A stretch of DNA of 12,608 nucleotides, taken from an uncultured Prevotellaceae bacterium (GTDB taxonomy: Bacteria; Bacteroidota; Bacteroidia; Bacteroidales; Muribaculaceae). Positions 5,966 to 12,608 of this stretch are shown here, piece by piece; position 1 is the stretch's first letter; every line of letters begins with the position of its first letter. The notes under the pieces are model-generated. The model saw only the letters and a list, made by a program, of their open reading frames with translations. It was not told the DNA's origin and did not search any database. The position numbers and the translations under genes were made by a program. The stretch spans positions 1 to 12,608 of the forward strand of contig CAMYCE010000057.1 of the NCBI GenBank assembly GCA_947254205.1. Reading direction: 5' to 3'.

Positions 5966-8089
5966 ATGAGAACAGACGAACAACTCAAACAAACGCGTAA
6001 CATCGGTATCATGGCTCACATCGATGCCGGTAAAACTACAACATCGGAGCGTATTCTTTTCTACACCGGCTTGACCCACAAAATTGGTGAGGTGCACGAC
6101 GGTGCAGCAACTATGGACTGGATGGAGCAAGAGCAAGAGCGTGGCATCACAATCACCTCGGCTGCTACTACTGCATTCTGGAACTATAACGACAAAAAAT
6201 ATAAAATCAACCTGATCGACACTCCAGGACACGTTGACTTCACCGTTGAGGTAGAACGCTCATTGCGTGTGCTCGATGGCACAGTTGCCACTTTCTGCGC
6301 CGTGGGTGGTGTGGAACCTCAATCCGAAACTGTGTGGCGTCAGGCCGACAAATACAATGTGCCTCGCATTGCCTATGTGAACAAAATGGACCGCTCGGGT
6401 GCCAACTTCCTCGAAGTGGCTCGTCAAATCAAGGAAATCCTTGGTTCCAACCCTTGCCCCATTCAATTGCCCATTGGTGCCGAAGAAACCTTTAAAGGAG
6501 TTATCGACTTGGTGACCATGAAGGCTCTCGTGTGGCACGGCGATGCAATGGGTTCGGAATATGCTGTTGAGGAAATTCCCGAAAACTTGCGCGAAGAGGC
6601 CGAGAAATATCACGATCAAATGCTTGAAAGCATTGCCGAATTTGACGATGCTCTCATGAACAAGTATTTTGACGACCCTTCAACTATTACTGTCGAAGAA
6701 ACCAAGCGTGCATTGCGTGCAGCTACCCTGAAAATGGAAATTATCCCCATGCTTTGTGGTAGCTCTTTCAAGAACAAGGGTGTTCAACCTCTGCTCGACG
6801 CTGTGTGTGCCTATCTTCCCAGCCCCGAAGATGCTGTTGAGGTTGTGGGCACTGCCTATGGCAACCCCGACGTGCAAGTGTCGCGCAAGCCTATTTATGA
6901 AGACCCCATGTGTGCTCTCTGCTTCAAGATTGCTACCGACCCCTATGTAGGTCGCTTGGTGTTCTTCCGCGTTTATTCAGGTAAGATCGATGCCGGCACC
7001 TATGTGTTTAACTCTCGCTCTGGCAAGAAAGAGCGCATCTCTCGCTTGTTCCAAATGCACTCCAACAAGCAAAACCCAATGGAAAGCATTGGTTGCGGTG
7101 ATATTGGTGCAGGTGTTGGTTTCAAGGATATTCGCACTGGCGACACCTTGTGCGACGAGAACAATCCCATCGTTCTTGAAGCCATGGACTTCCCCGATCC
7201 TGTGATTGGTATTGCAGTTGAGCCTAAAACTCAAAAAGACCTCGACAAACTTGGTGTGGGCTTGCAAAAACTTGCCGAAGAAGACCCCACATTCCAAATC
7301 GAGTCTAACGAAGAGACCGGCCAAACCATTATCCGTGGCATGGGTGAGCTCCACCTTGATATTATTATCGACCGTCTGCGTCGTGAGTTCAAGGTAGAGT
7401 GCAACCAAGGTCAACCTCAAGTTACCTATAAAGAAGCCGTTACTCAACCTGTTGAACTCCGCGAAGTGTTCAAAAAGCAAACTGGTGGTCGTGGTAAATT
7501 TGCCGACATCATTTGCCGTGTTGAACCCGTTGACGAAGATTTTGAAGGTTCAATCCAATTTATCGATGAGGTAAAGGGTGGTGATATTCCTAAAGAATAC
7601 ATTCCTTCGATTCAAAAGGGTTTTGTGGCTGCCATGAAGAATGGTGTGCTTGCAGGCTATCCGGTAGAACAACTCAAGGTTACAGTTATCGACGGTTCGT
7701 TCCACCCAGTCGACTCCGACCAACTCTCATTTGAGCTTTGTGCTCAATCGGCATTCCGCAAGGCTTGTGCTCAAGCTGGCCCTGTGCTCATGGAGCCCAT
7801 TATGAAAGTGGAGGTTGTTACTCCCGAAGAGAGCATGGGCGACGTGATTGGTGACTTGAACAAGCGTCGTGGCCAAGTTTTGGGCATGGAAACCAGCCGT
7901 AGCGGTGCCCGCATCGTTAAAGCAACAGCTCCTCTTGCCGAAATGTTTGGCTATGTGACTGCATTGCGCACTATCACTTCGGGTCGTGCAACTTCGACCA
8001 TGAGCTTCTCGCACTATGCTCAAGTGAGCAAGGCTATCGCCACCAAGGTGCTCGAAGAGGTGAAAGGCCGTGTTGATTTGTTGAAATAA
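5966..8089 (+). CDS. fusA: Elongation factor G (EF-G)
   Basis: 707 residues, full length. EF-G is the GTPase that moves tRNAs and mRNA through the ribosome and, with RRF, helps recycle it. G-domain motifs are all present: AHIDAGKT (17-24), the switch I region with RGIT (59-62), DTPGH (85-89) and NKMD (139-142). His89, the catalytic residue of the switch II motif, is intact, as expected of the main GTP-hydrolysing EF-G and unlike a GTPase-deficient paralogue described in Bacteroides. Domain II and the later domains follow, with GMGELHLDIIIDRL in domain III and a C-terminal region containing RRGQVLGMETSRSGARIVKA. The gene sits in the str position, but tuf does not follow; rpsJ does, after 19 nt. 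This is normal for the phylum. Confidence 0.99.
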   Translation: MRTDEQLKQTRNIGIMAHIDAGKTTTSERILFYTGLTHKIGEVHDGAATMDWMEQEQERGITITSAATTAFWNYNDKKYKINLIDTPGHVDFTVEVERSLRVLDGTVATFCAVGGVEPQSETVWRQADKYNVPRIAYVNKMDRSGANFLEVARQIKEILGSNPCPIQLPIGAEETFKGVIDLVTMKALVWHGDAMGSEYAVEEIPENLREEAEKYHDQMLESIAEFDDALMNKYFDDPSTITVEETKRALRAATLKMEIIPMLCGSSFKNKGVQPLLDAVCAYLPSPEDAVEVVGTAYGNPDVQVSRKPIYEDPMCALCFKIATDPYVGRLVFFRVYSGKIDAGTYVFNSRSGKKERISRLFQMHSNKQNPMESIGCGDIGAGVGFKDIRTGDTLCDENNPIVLEAMDFPDPVIGIAVEPKTQKDLDKLGVGLQKLAEEDPTFQIESNEETGQTIIRGMGELHLDIIIDRLRREFKVECNQGQPQVTYKEAVTQPVELREVFKKQTGGRGKFADIICRVEPVDEDFEGSIQFIDEVKGGDIPKEYIPSIQKGFVAAMKNGVLAGYPVEQLKVTVIDGSFHPVDSDQLSFELCAQSAFRKACAQAGPVLMEPIMKVEVVTPEESMGDVIGDLNKRRGQVLGMETSRSGARIVKATAPLAEMFGYVTALRTITSGRATSTMSFSHYAQVSKAIATKVLEEVKGRVDLLK

Positions 8090-8108
8090 AATTTTATATT
8101 TAAAAAAT

Positions 8109-8414
8109 ATGAGCCAAAAAATCAGAATTAAATTAAAATCTTACGATCACAACTTGGTTGACAAGTCGGCCGAGAAGATTGTAAAAACTGTGAAGGCTAC
8201 AGGTGCAGTAGTTAGCGGTCCAATTCCGCTGCCCACTCACAAGCGCATCTTCACCGTGAACCGTTCGACATTTGTCAACAAAAAATCTCGTGAACAATTC
8301 CAATTGTCGGCATTCAAGCGTCTCATCGACATCTATAGCTCTACTGCAAAGACTGTTGATGCTCTCATGAAACTTGAATTGCCCAGTGGTGTTGAAGTTG
8401 AGATCAAGGTGTAA
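8109..8414 (+). CDS. rpsJ: 30S ribosomal protein S10 (uS10)
   Basis: 101 residues, the usual length. S10 is part of the 30S head and, in other bacteria, doubles as NusE in transcription antitermination. The family signature is clear: IRIKLKSYDHNLVDKSAEKI near the N-terminus, then GPIPLPTHKRIFTVNRSTFVN, and a C-terminal KLELPSGVEVEIKV. The ATG at 8109 gives the standard N-terminus (MSQKIRIKLKSYDH); no Shine-Dalgarno is visible. It links the str genes to the S10 cluster. A 78-nt gap follows before rplC, which holds a 13-codon reading frame and a possible weak hairpin. Confidence 0.98.
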   Translation: MSQKIRIKLKSYDHNLVDKSAEKIVKTVKATGAVVSGPIPLPTHKRIFTVNRSTFVNKKSREQFQLSAFKRLIDIYSSTAKTVDALMKLELPSGVEVEIKV

Positions 8415-8492
8415 AAAAATGCTTGTTCAGCGTTCACAATTTTATCAATCAAACAAGTGATTATAAGTAAATTTCAAAAAAATTAAAGAGAA

Positions 8493-9110
8493 ATGCCAGG
8501 ATTATTAGGAAAGAAAATCGGAATGACATCCGTTTTCAGTGCCGACGGTAAGAACATTCCGTGCACTGTTATCGAAGTAGGTCCTTGTGTTGTTACTCAG
8601 GTAAAAACTCTTGAAAAAGACGGTTACGAAGCTTTGCAACTTGGTTATGTTGAAAAAACTGCCAAGCACACCACAAAGCCCGAAGCCGGTCACTTCAAGA
8701 AAGCCGGAGTTGAACCACAAAGACACTTGGCCGAGTTCAAAGAATTTGATGGTGAGTACAAGCTTGGTGATAAAATCACTGTAGATTTGTTCAACGACGC
8801 ATCATTTGTCGATGTTATCGGTGTATCAAAGGGTAAAGGTTTCCAAGGTGTTGTAAAACGCCACGGATTTGGCGGTGTTGGTCAATCAACACACGGCCAA
8901 GACGACCGTTTGCGTGCTCCCGGTGCTATTGGTGCTTGCTCTTATCCCGCAATTGTCTTCAAAGGCATGCGCATGGCAGGCCACATGGGCAACGAGCGTG
9001 TAACAGCTCAGAATCTACAAGTTATTAAAATCATGCCTGAGAACAATCTTCTCGTTGTTAAAGGAAGTGTTCCCGGCGCAAAAGGTTCAATTTTATCAAT
9101 TGTTAAATAA
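8493..9110 (+). CDS. rplC: 50S ribosomal protein L3 (uL3)
   Basis: 205 residues, full length. L3 is an early-assembling 23S rRNA binder whose long loop reaches toward the peptidyl transferase centre. It starts with MPGLLGKKIGMTSVF (1-15) and has VSKGKGFQGVVKRHGFGG (111-128), then the centre-facing loop THGQDDRLRAPGAIGACSYP (133-152), and MAGHMGNERVT (161-171). The loop differs from the E. coli GQNQTPG version, as is usual in Bacteroidota. The start ATG at 8493 has a weak AAAGAG upstream. Its stop codon overlaps the rplD start by one base (TAATG), which suggests translational coupling. Confidence 0.98.
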   Translation: MPGLLGKKIGMTSVFSADGKNIPCTVIEVGPCVVTQVKTLEKDGYEALQLGYVEKTAKHTTKPEAGHFKKAGVEPQRHLAEFKEFDGEYKLGDKITVDLFNDASFVDVIGVSKGKGFQGVVKRHGFGGVGQSTHGQDDRLRAPGAIGACSYPAIVFKGMRMAGHMGNERVTAQNLQVIKIMPENNLLVVKGSVPGAKGSILSIVK

Positions 9111-9733
9111 TGGAACTCGCAGTATACAACATCAAAGGTGAAGACACCGGGAAAAAGGTAACTCTCAACGATGAGGTTTTTGCACTTGCTGAACCCAATG
9201 AGCACGCCGTTTATCTCGATGTTAAGCAGTACTTGGCCAACCAACGCCAAGGTACTCATAAAGCAAAGGAAAGAAGTGAAGTTTCAGGCTCAACCAAGAA
9301 ATTGGGACGTCAGAAAGGTGGAGGCGGTGCCCGTCATGGTGATATCAAATCACCAGTTATGATTGGTGGTGGACGCATTTTTGGTCCCCGTCCTCGCAAC
9401 TACAGCTTCAAGTTGAATAAGAAGGTTAAGGCTCTCGCTCGTCGTTCGGCGTTGACGTTCAAGGCTCAGAACAATCAAATCGTCGTAGTCGAAGACTTTA
9501 ACTTCGAAGCTCCAAAAACTAAAGATTTCGTAAACTTTGCTAAGAATCTTAAATTGGCCGAACAAAAGATTGTTTTGGTTTTAGAGAACCATAATAATAA
9601 TGTATATTTGTCGGCTCGCAATGTCGAGAAAGCCAAAGTATTTACTGCTTCGGAGATGAACACCTATCGTGTGCTTGACAACAAGACACTCGTGCTCACC
9701 GAAAGCAGTGTTGCTGTTTTAAACCAGTTTTAA
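9110..9733 (+). CDS. rplD: 50S ribosomal protein L4 (uL4)
   Basis: 207 residues. L4 binds 23S rRNA and its extended loop lines the exit tunnel. In E. coli it also represses its own S10 operon through the leader RNA; whether that happens here is unknown. The conserved loop is present: STKKLGRQKGGGGARHGD (61-78), followed by IKSPVMIGGGRIFGPRPRNY (79-98), then KVKALARRSALTFKAQ (105-120). The ATG at 9110 overlaps the rplC stop (TAATG) and gives the family-typical MELAVYNIKGED start. rplW follows after 19 nt. Confidence 0.98.
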   Translation: MELAVYNIKGEDTGKKVTLNDEVFALAEPNEHAVYLDVKQYLANQRQGTHKAKERSEVSGSTKKLGRQKGGGGARHGDIKSPVMIGGGRIFGPRPRNYSFKLNKKVKALARRSALTFKAQNNQIVVVEDFNFEAPKTKDFVNFAKNLKLAEQKIVLVLENHNNNVYLSARNVEKAKVFTASEMNTYRVLDNKTLVLTESSVAVLNQF

Positions 9734-9737
9734 TTGA

Positions 9738-9743
9738 AGGAGG
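9738..9743 (+). promoter_or_regulatory. Strong Shine-Dalgarno sequence of rplW
   Basis: AGGAGG, a full consensus site, lies 9 nt before the ATG at 9753. It supports this start over an in-frame ATG at 9762. Such a strong site is unusual among its neighbours. Confidence 0.8.
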
Positions 9744-9752
9744 TAACAAGAC

Positions 9753-10043
9753 ATGGATATAATGATCATTCCAATCGTTAGCGAAAAAGCTAATGCTATT
9801 AGTGAAAAAAACAATCGTTTTTCATTCAAGGTATCTCCCAGCGCCAACAAGTATCAAATCAAAGATATTGTTGAGAAAATGTATGACGTTAAGGTGGTTT
9901 CTGTCAGCACAATGAACTACGATGGCAAGAAAAAAATGCGCTATACAAAGCGTGGAATTCAACGCGGCAAGGTAGCAGCCTTCAAGAAGGCTGTTGTCAC
10001 TATTGCCGAGGGACAAACCATTGATTTCTATAGTAATATTTAA
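9753..10043 (+). CDS. rplW: 50S ribosomal protein L23 (uL23)
   Basis: 96 residues, standard for bacteria. L23 sits at the exit of the ribosomal tunnel and is the docking point for trigger factor and SRP. Conserved features are IIPIVSEKANAISEKNNRFS near the N-terminus (5-24), SANKYQIKDIVEKMYDVKVVSV (30-51), and the basic segment KKKMRYTKRGIQRG. The start is set by the consensus Shine-Dalgarno sequence just upstream. rplB begins 8 nt after the stop codon. Confidence 0.97.
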   Translation: MDIMIIPIVSEKANAISEKNNRFSFKVSPSANKYQIKDIVEKMYDVKVVSVSTMNYDGKKKMRYTKRGIQRGKVAAFKKAVVTIAEGQTIDFYSNI

Positions 10044-10051
10044 TTATACAA

Positions 10052-10876
10052 ATGGCAGTAAGAAAATTAAAGCCCACAACACCGGGGCAAAGACACAAGG
10101 TTATTGGTGTATTTGATGAAATCACTGCACGTACACCAGAAAAATCTCTTACAGTCGGCAAACGCACCACTGGCGGTCGCAACAATGAGGGTCACCTCAC
10201 CAATCGCTACCGTGGTGGTGGTCACAAGCGCAAATATCGCTTTATCGATTTTAAGAGAAACAAAGACGGTGTACCAGCTCGTGTAAAGTCGATCGAGTAC
10301 GATCCTAACCGCTCGGCTCGCATTGCATTGCTTTACTATGTAGATGGTTATAAGGCTTATATCATTGCCCCCAACGGACTTGAAGTTGGCACAATGGTAG
10401 AAAGCGGTGAGAACGTGGCCCCCGAAGTGGGAAACGCGCTTCCACTCAATAAGATTCCTGTTGGTACTTTAATTCACAACATTGAATTGCGTCCAGGACA
10501 AGGTGCAGCGATTGCTCGCAGTGCTGGAACGTTTGCTCAGTTGACTTCGCGTGAGGGAACTTATGCAGTCATCAAATTACCTTCGGGCGAAACCCGCAAG
10601 ATTCTTGCAACATGCAAGGCAACGATTGGTGTAGTTGGCAACTCCGACCACGCTCTCGAACGTTCAGGTAAAGCTGGTCGTTCACGCTGGTTGGGTCGTC
10701 GCCCACACAACCGTGGTGTTGTTATGAACCCAGTCGATCACCCAATGGGTGGTGGCGAAGGCCGTCAATCTGGTGGTCATCCCCGTTCGCGTACAGGTCT
10801 TTATGCTAAGGGCTTGAAGACACGTGCTCCGAAGAAGCAATCTTCGAAGTATATTATCGAAAGAAGAAAGAAGTAA
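10052..10876 (+). CDS. rplB: 50S ribosomal protein L2 (uL2)
   Basis: 274 residues, full length. L2 is a large 23S rRNA binder next to the peptidyl transferase centre and is needed for subunit association. The N-terminus (MAVRKLKPTTPGQRH), the NRYRGGGHKRKYRFIDFKRN block (51-70), and the C-terminal signature RGVVMNPVDHPMGGGEGR (221-238) are intact, including His230, the counterpart of the conserved His of E. coli L2. The Lys/Arg-rich tail ends in IIERRKK. The ATG at 10052 has no Shine-Dalgarno. rpsS follows after 19 nt. Confidence 0.99.
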   Translation: MAVRKLKPTTPGQRHKVIGVFDEITARTPEKSLTVGKRTTGGRNNEGHLTNRYRGGGHKRKYRFIDFKRNKDGVPARVKSIEYDPNRSARIALLYYVDGYKAYIIAPNGLEVGTMVESGENVAPEVGNALPLNKIPVGTLIHNIELRPGQGAAIARSAGTFAQLTSREGTYAVIKLPSGETRKILATCKATIGVVGNSDHALERSGKAGRSRWLGRRPHNRGVVMNPVDHPMGGGEGRQSGGHPRSRTGLYAKGLKTRAPKKQSSKYIIERRKK

Positions 10877-10895
10877 TTTGATTAAAAGTTAAACT

Positions 10896-11165
10896 ATGAG
10901 TCGTTCATTAAAAAAAGGCCCTTACATTAGTGTAAAGCTCGAAAAGAAAGTTGACGCCATGAACGAAAGCGGCAAGAAGAGTGTGATCAAAACATGGTCG
11001 CGCGCTTCGATGATTGCCCCCGATTTTGTGGGTCACACTTTTGCAGTGCACAATGGCAATAAGTTCATTCCCGTGTATGTTACCGAAAACATGGTTGGTC
11101 ACAAGCTCGGTGAGTTCGCTCCCACTCGCACCTTCCGTGGACACAGTGGCAACAACAAGAAGTAA
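10896..11165 (+). CDS. rpsS: 30S ribosomal protein S19 (uS19)
   Basis: 89 residues, standard length. S19 lies in the 30S head, contacts S13 and the A-site finger bridge of the large subunit. The family pattern is plain: MSRSLKKGPYISVKLEKKV (1-19), IKTWSRASMIAPDFVGHTFAVHNG in the middle, and KLGEFAPTRTFRGH near the C-terminus. No Shine-Dalgarno is visible. The TAA stop overlaps an ATG (TAATG) that opens an 18-codon mini-ORF leading to rplV. Confidence 0.98.
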   Translation: MSRSLKKGPYISVKLEKKVDAMNESGKKSVIKTWSRASMIAPDFVGHTFAVHNGNKFIPVYVTENMVGHKLGEFAPTRTFRGHSGNNKK

Positions 11166-11221
11166 TGGGCCCGGGATATCAATTCATTGACAAAAAAAAA
11201 GAATTAAAATACAATGGGTAA
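11165..11221 (+). CDS. 18-codon mini-ORF bridging rpsS and rplV, possible coupling ORF
   Basis: An ATG overlapping the rpsS stop by one base (TAATG) opens a frame reading MGPGYQFIDKKKELKYNG, which ends with TAA at 11219-11221. That stop lies 5 nt inside rplV, so ribosomes ending the mini-ORF would finish on the rplV start codon. The arrangement could couple rplV translation to rpsS. The peptide matches nothing I know and may have no function of its own; it may also be a chance frame. Its first codons (GGC CCG GGA) are G/C-rich in an otherwise A/T-rich spacer. Confidence 0.3.
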   Translation: MGPGYQFIDKKKELKYNG

Positions 11222-11627
11222 AAGAAAAAGAGAATCAGCTAATAAAATCAAGGAAGCCCGCAGAGAGCAAAGCTTCGCAAAGCTGAAAAACGTGCCAAGC
11301 TCGCCTCGCAAGATGCGCTTGGTGGCCGACATGGTTCGCGGCGTTGAAGTTTTCAAGGCTCTTGGTCTCCTTCACTTCTCTACTAAACATGCTGCTCAGG
11401 ACATTGAAAAACTCCTGAAATCGGCCATATCAAACTGGGAACAGAAGAATGGCAGGAAAGCCGAGAGCGGTGAGCTTTACATCAAGACCCTCACGGTCGA
11501 TTGTGCTCCCATGCTCAAGCGCCTTCGTCCAGCACCTCAAGGTCGTGGCTATCGCATTCGCAAGCGTAGCAACCACATCACCTTGTTTGTAGACACAATT
11601 TCTAATAATGACAAAAAAGACGCATAA
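11214..11627 (+). CDS. rplV: 50S ribosomal protein L22 (uL22)
   Basis: 137 residues. L22 binds several 23S rRNA domains, and its beta-hairpin lines the exit tunnel near the macrolide site. Residues KNVPSSPRKMRLVADMVRG (25-43) and the hairpin MLKRLRPAPQGRGYRIRKRSN (100-120, conserved core RPAPQGRGYRIRKRSNH) are intact, with no deletion of the type that gives macrolide resistance. A basic N-terminal extension (MGKRKRESANKIKEARRE) and a short polar tail are normal for Bacteroidota. The start at 11214 lacks a Shine-Dalgarno and lies within the end of the mini-ORF from rpsS. rpsC starts 7 nt after the stop. Confidence 0.97.
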   Translation: MGKRKRESANKIKEARREQSFAKLKNVPSSPRKMRLVADMVRGVEVFKALGLLHFSTKHAAQDIEKLLKSAISNWEQKNGRKAESGELYIKTLTVDCAPMLKRLRPAPQGRGYRIRKRSNHITLFVDTISNNDKKDA

Positions 11628-11633
11628 AACACT

Positions 11634-12365
11634 ATGGGACAGAAAGTAAATCCAATTAGTAATCGTTTGGGTATCATCCGCGGTTGGGATTCCAACTGGT
11701 TCGGTGGTAGTAATTATGGAGATACTCTGCTCGAGGATAGCAAAATCCGCAAGTATCTCAACGTGCGTCTGGCCAAAGCCAGTGTTTCGCGCATTGTCAT
11801 TGAAAGAACCCTTAAGCTTGTCACTATCACAATCTGCACATCTCGCCCCGGTATCATCATCGGCAAGGGTGGTCAAGATGTTGATAAGCTCAAGGAAGAG
11901 CTCAAGAAGCTCACCGAAAAAGATGTTCAAATCAACATCTATGAAGTGAAGCGTCCTGAACTCGATGCTCAAATTGTGGCCCACAGCATCGCTCACCAAA
12001 TCGAGGGCAAGATTGCTTATCGTCGTGCAGTGAAAATGGCTGTAGCTTCAACTATGCGCATGGGTGCCGAAGGCATCAAAGTGCAAGTGAGCGGACGTCT
12101 CAACGGTGCCGAAATGGCTCGTTCGGAAATGTTTAAAGAAGGTCGTACACCCTTGCACACATTGCGTGCCGACATCGACTATGCTCTTGTGCCAGCTCTC
12201 ACCAAGGTGGGTCTCATTGGCATCAAGGTGTGGATTTGCCGTGGCGAGGTGTACGGAAAGAAGGACCTTGCTCCCAATTTCACCAACAACAGCAACGAGC
12301 GTCGCTCCAATGGTGGCGGTGGTGGCCGTCGTGGTGGCTTCAGAAAAAATAAGAACAATCGTTAA
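11634..12365 (+). CDS. rpsC: 30S ribosomal protein S3 (uS3)
   Basis: 243 residues. S3 forms part of the mRNA entry channel of the 30S subunit and contributes to helicase activity there. MGQKVNPISNRLGIIRGWDS (1-20) is the typical start. The KH domain has the GKGG loop in RPGIIIGKGGQDVDKL (71-86), and the C-terminal domain has VSGRLNGAEMARSE (152-165) and GLIGIKVWICRGEVYG (193-208). The tail (about 216-243) is low-complexity, rich in Asn, Gly, Arg and Lys, as is common in Bacteroidota. No Shine-Dalgarno is visible. rplP follows after 25 nt. Confidence 0.99.
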   Translation: MGQKVNPISNRLGIIRGWDSNWFGGSNYGDTLLEDSKIRKYLNVRLAKASVSRIVIERTLKLVTITICTSRPGIIIGKGGQDVDKLKEELKKLTEKDVQINIYEVKRPELDAQIVAHSIAHQIEGKIAYRRAVKMAVASTMRMGAEGIKVQVSGRLNGAEMARSEMFKEGRTPLHTLRADIDYALVPALTKVGLIGIKVWICRGEVYGKKDLAPNFTNNSNERRSNGGGGGRRGGFRKNKNNR

Positions 12366-12390
12366 ACTTGATTTTAACAACTGAACAAAA

Positions 12391-12608
12391 ATGTTACAAC
12401 AACCAAAAAGATTAAGATATAGAAGACCGTCAGACGGCCACCCACGCAAATATTCAAAGCGTGGCACTCAGCTCAACTTCGGCTCTTTCGGCATCAAGGC
12501 ACTTGGTAGCAAGTGGATTACTGCCCGTCAGATCGAAGCAGCTCGTGTTGCCGTGACACGTTACATGCAACGTGAAGGTCAAATTTGGGTACGCATTTTC
12601 CCCGACAA
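12391..12608 (+). CDS. rplP: 50S ribosomal protein L16 (uL16), 5' part only
   Basis: The window ends after 72 complete codons plus two bases. The visible part begins MLQQPKRLRYRRPSDGHP and contains the family core FGSFGIKAL (31-39), SKWITARQIEAARVAVTRYM (41-60) and GQIWVRIFPD (63-72). L16 binds 23S rRNA near the A site and helps tRNA accommodation. Residues 14-24 differ somewhat from the KGRxKG-type segment usual in L16. Gene order (rpsC then rplP) supports the identity. The rest lies beyond the edge. Confidence 0.95.
   Translation, partial: MLQQPKRLRYRRPSDGHPRKYSKRGTQLNFGSFGIKALGSKWITARQIEAARVAVTRYMQREGQIWVRIFPD

Noticed and set aside
8090..8108. Absence of tuf between fusA and rpsJ, unlike the E. 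coli str operon.
   Set aside because: This is the normal arrangement in Bacteroidota, where tuf lies elsewhere.
11167..11180. Run of overlapping six-base palindromes GGGCCC, CCCGGG and GATATC resembling a cloning linker.
   Set aside because: Only 14 bases, located inside a normal intergenic stretch with intact synteny on both sides; chance is the simplest explanation.

Overview
The window looks like the chromosome of a Bacteroidota member, most likely order Bacteroidales. Four things point there: candidate promoters carry the phylum-type -7 box TAnnTTTG; most starts lack a Shine-Dalgarno sequence; the ribosomal protein order is rpsL-rpsG-fusA-rpsJ with no tuf in between; and S3 has a Gly/Arg/Asn-rich tail. 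Genus cannot be set by eye. No mobile element, CRISPR array, tRNA or rRNA was seen.

Left part (1-4610). A GlmU-like sugar nucleotidyltransferase/acyltransferase runs leftward (130-1317) and ends near a 10-bp inverted repeat. Its start faces a divergent promoter region (1318-1440). Rightward from there comes a clear FMN riboswitch (1442-1556), then a long hairpin reaching to 6 nt before the start codon, then a 765-residue TonB-dependent outer-membrane receptor (1616-3913). The receptor gene closes with an intrinsic terminator (3952-3991). This layout suggests a flavin-repressed outer-membrane importer for riboflavin or a related flavin, and it is the most interesting item here. A lone rfbC (dTDP-4-dehydrorhamnose 3,5-epimerase, 4056-4610) follows with its own candidate promoter.

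Right part (4611-12608). A good promoter (4720-4751) and a leader with two small tandem hairpins precede a long co-directional translation operon: rpsL, rpsG, fusA, rpsJ, rplC, rplD, rplW, rplB, rpsS, rplV, rpsC and the first 72 codons of rplP, cut by the window edge. This is the fused str/S10 order expected in Bacteroidota. Its gene products are ordinary. Worth noting in the non-coding parts are a hairpin in the 188-nt rpsL-rpsG spacer (where S7 acts in E. coli), an 18-codon mini-ORF linking rpsS stop to rplV start, and strong Shine-Dalgarno sequences only before fusA and rplW.
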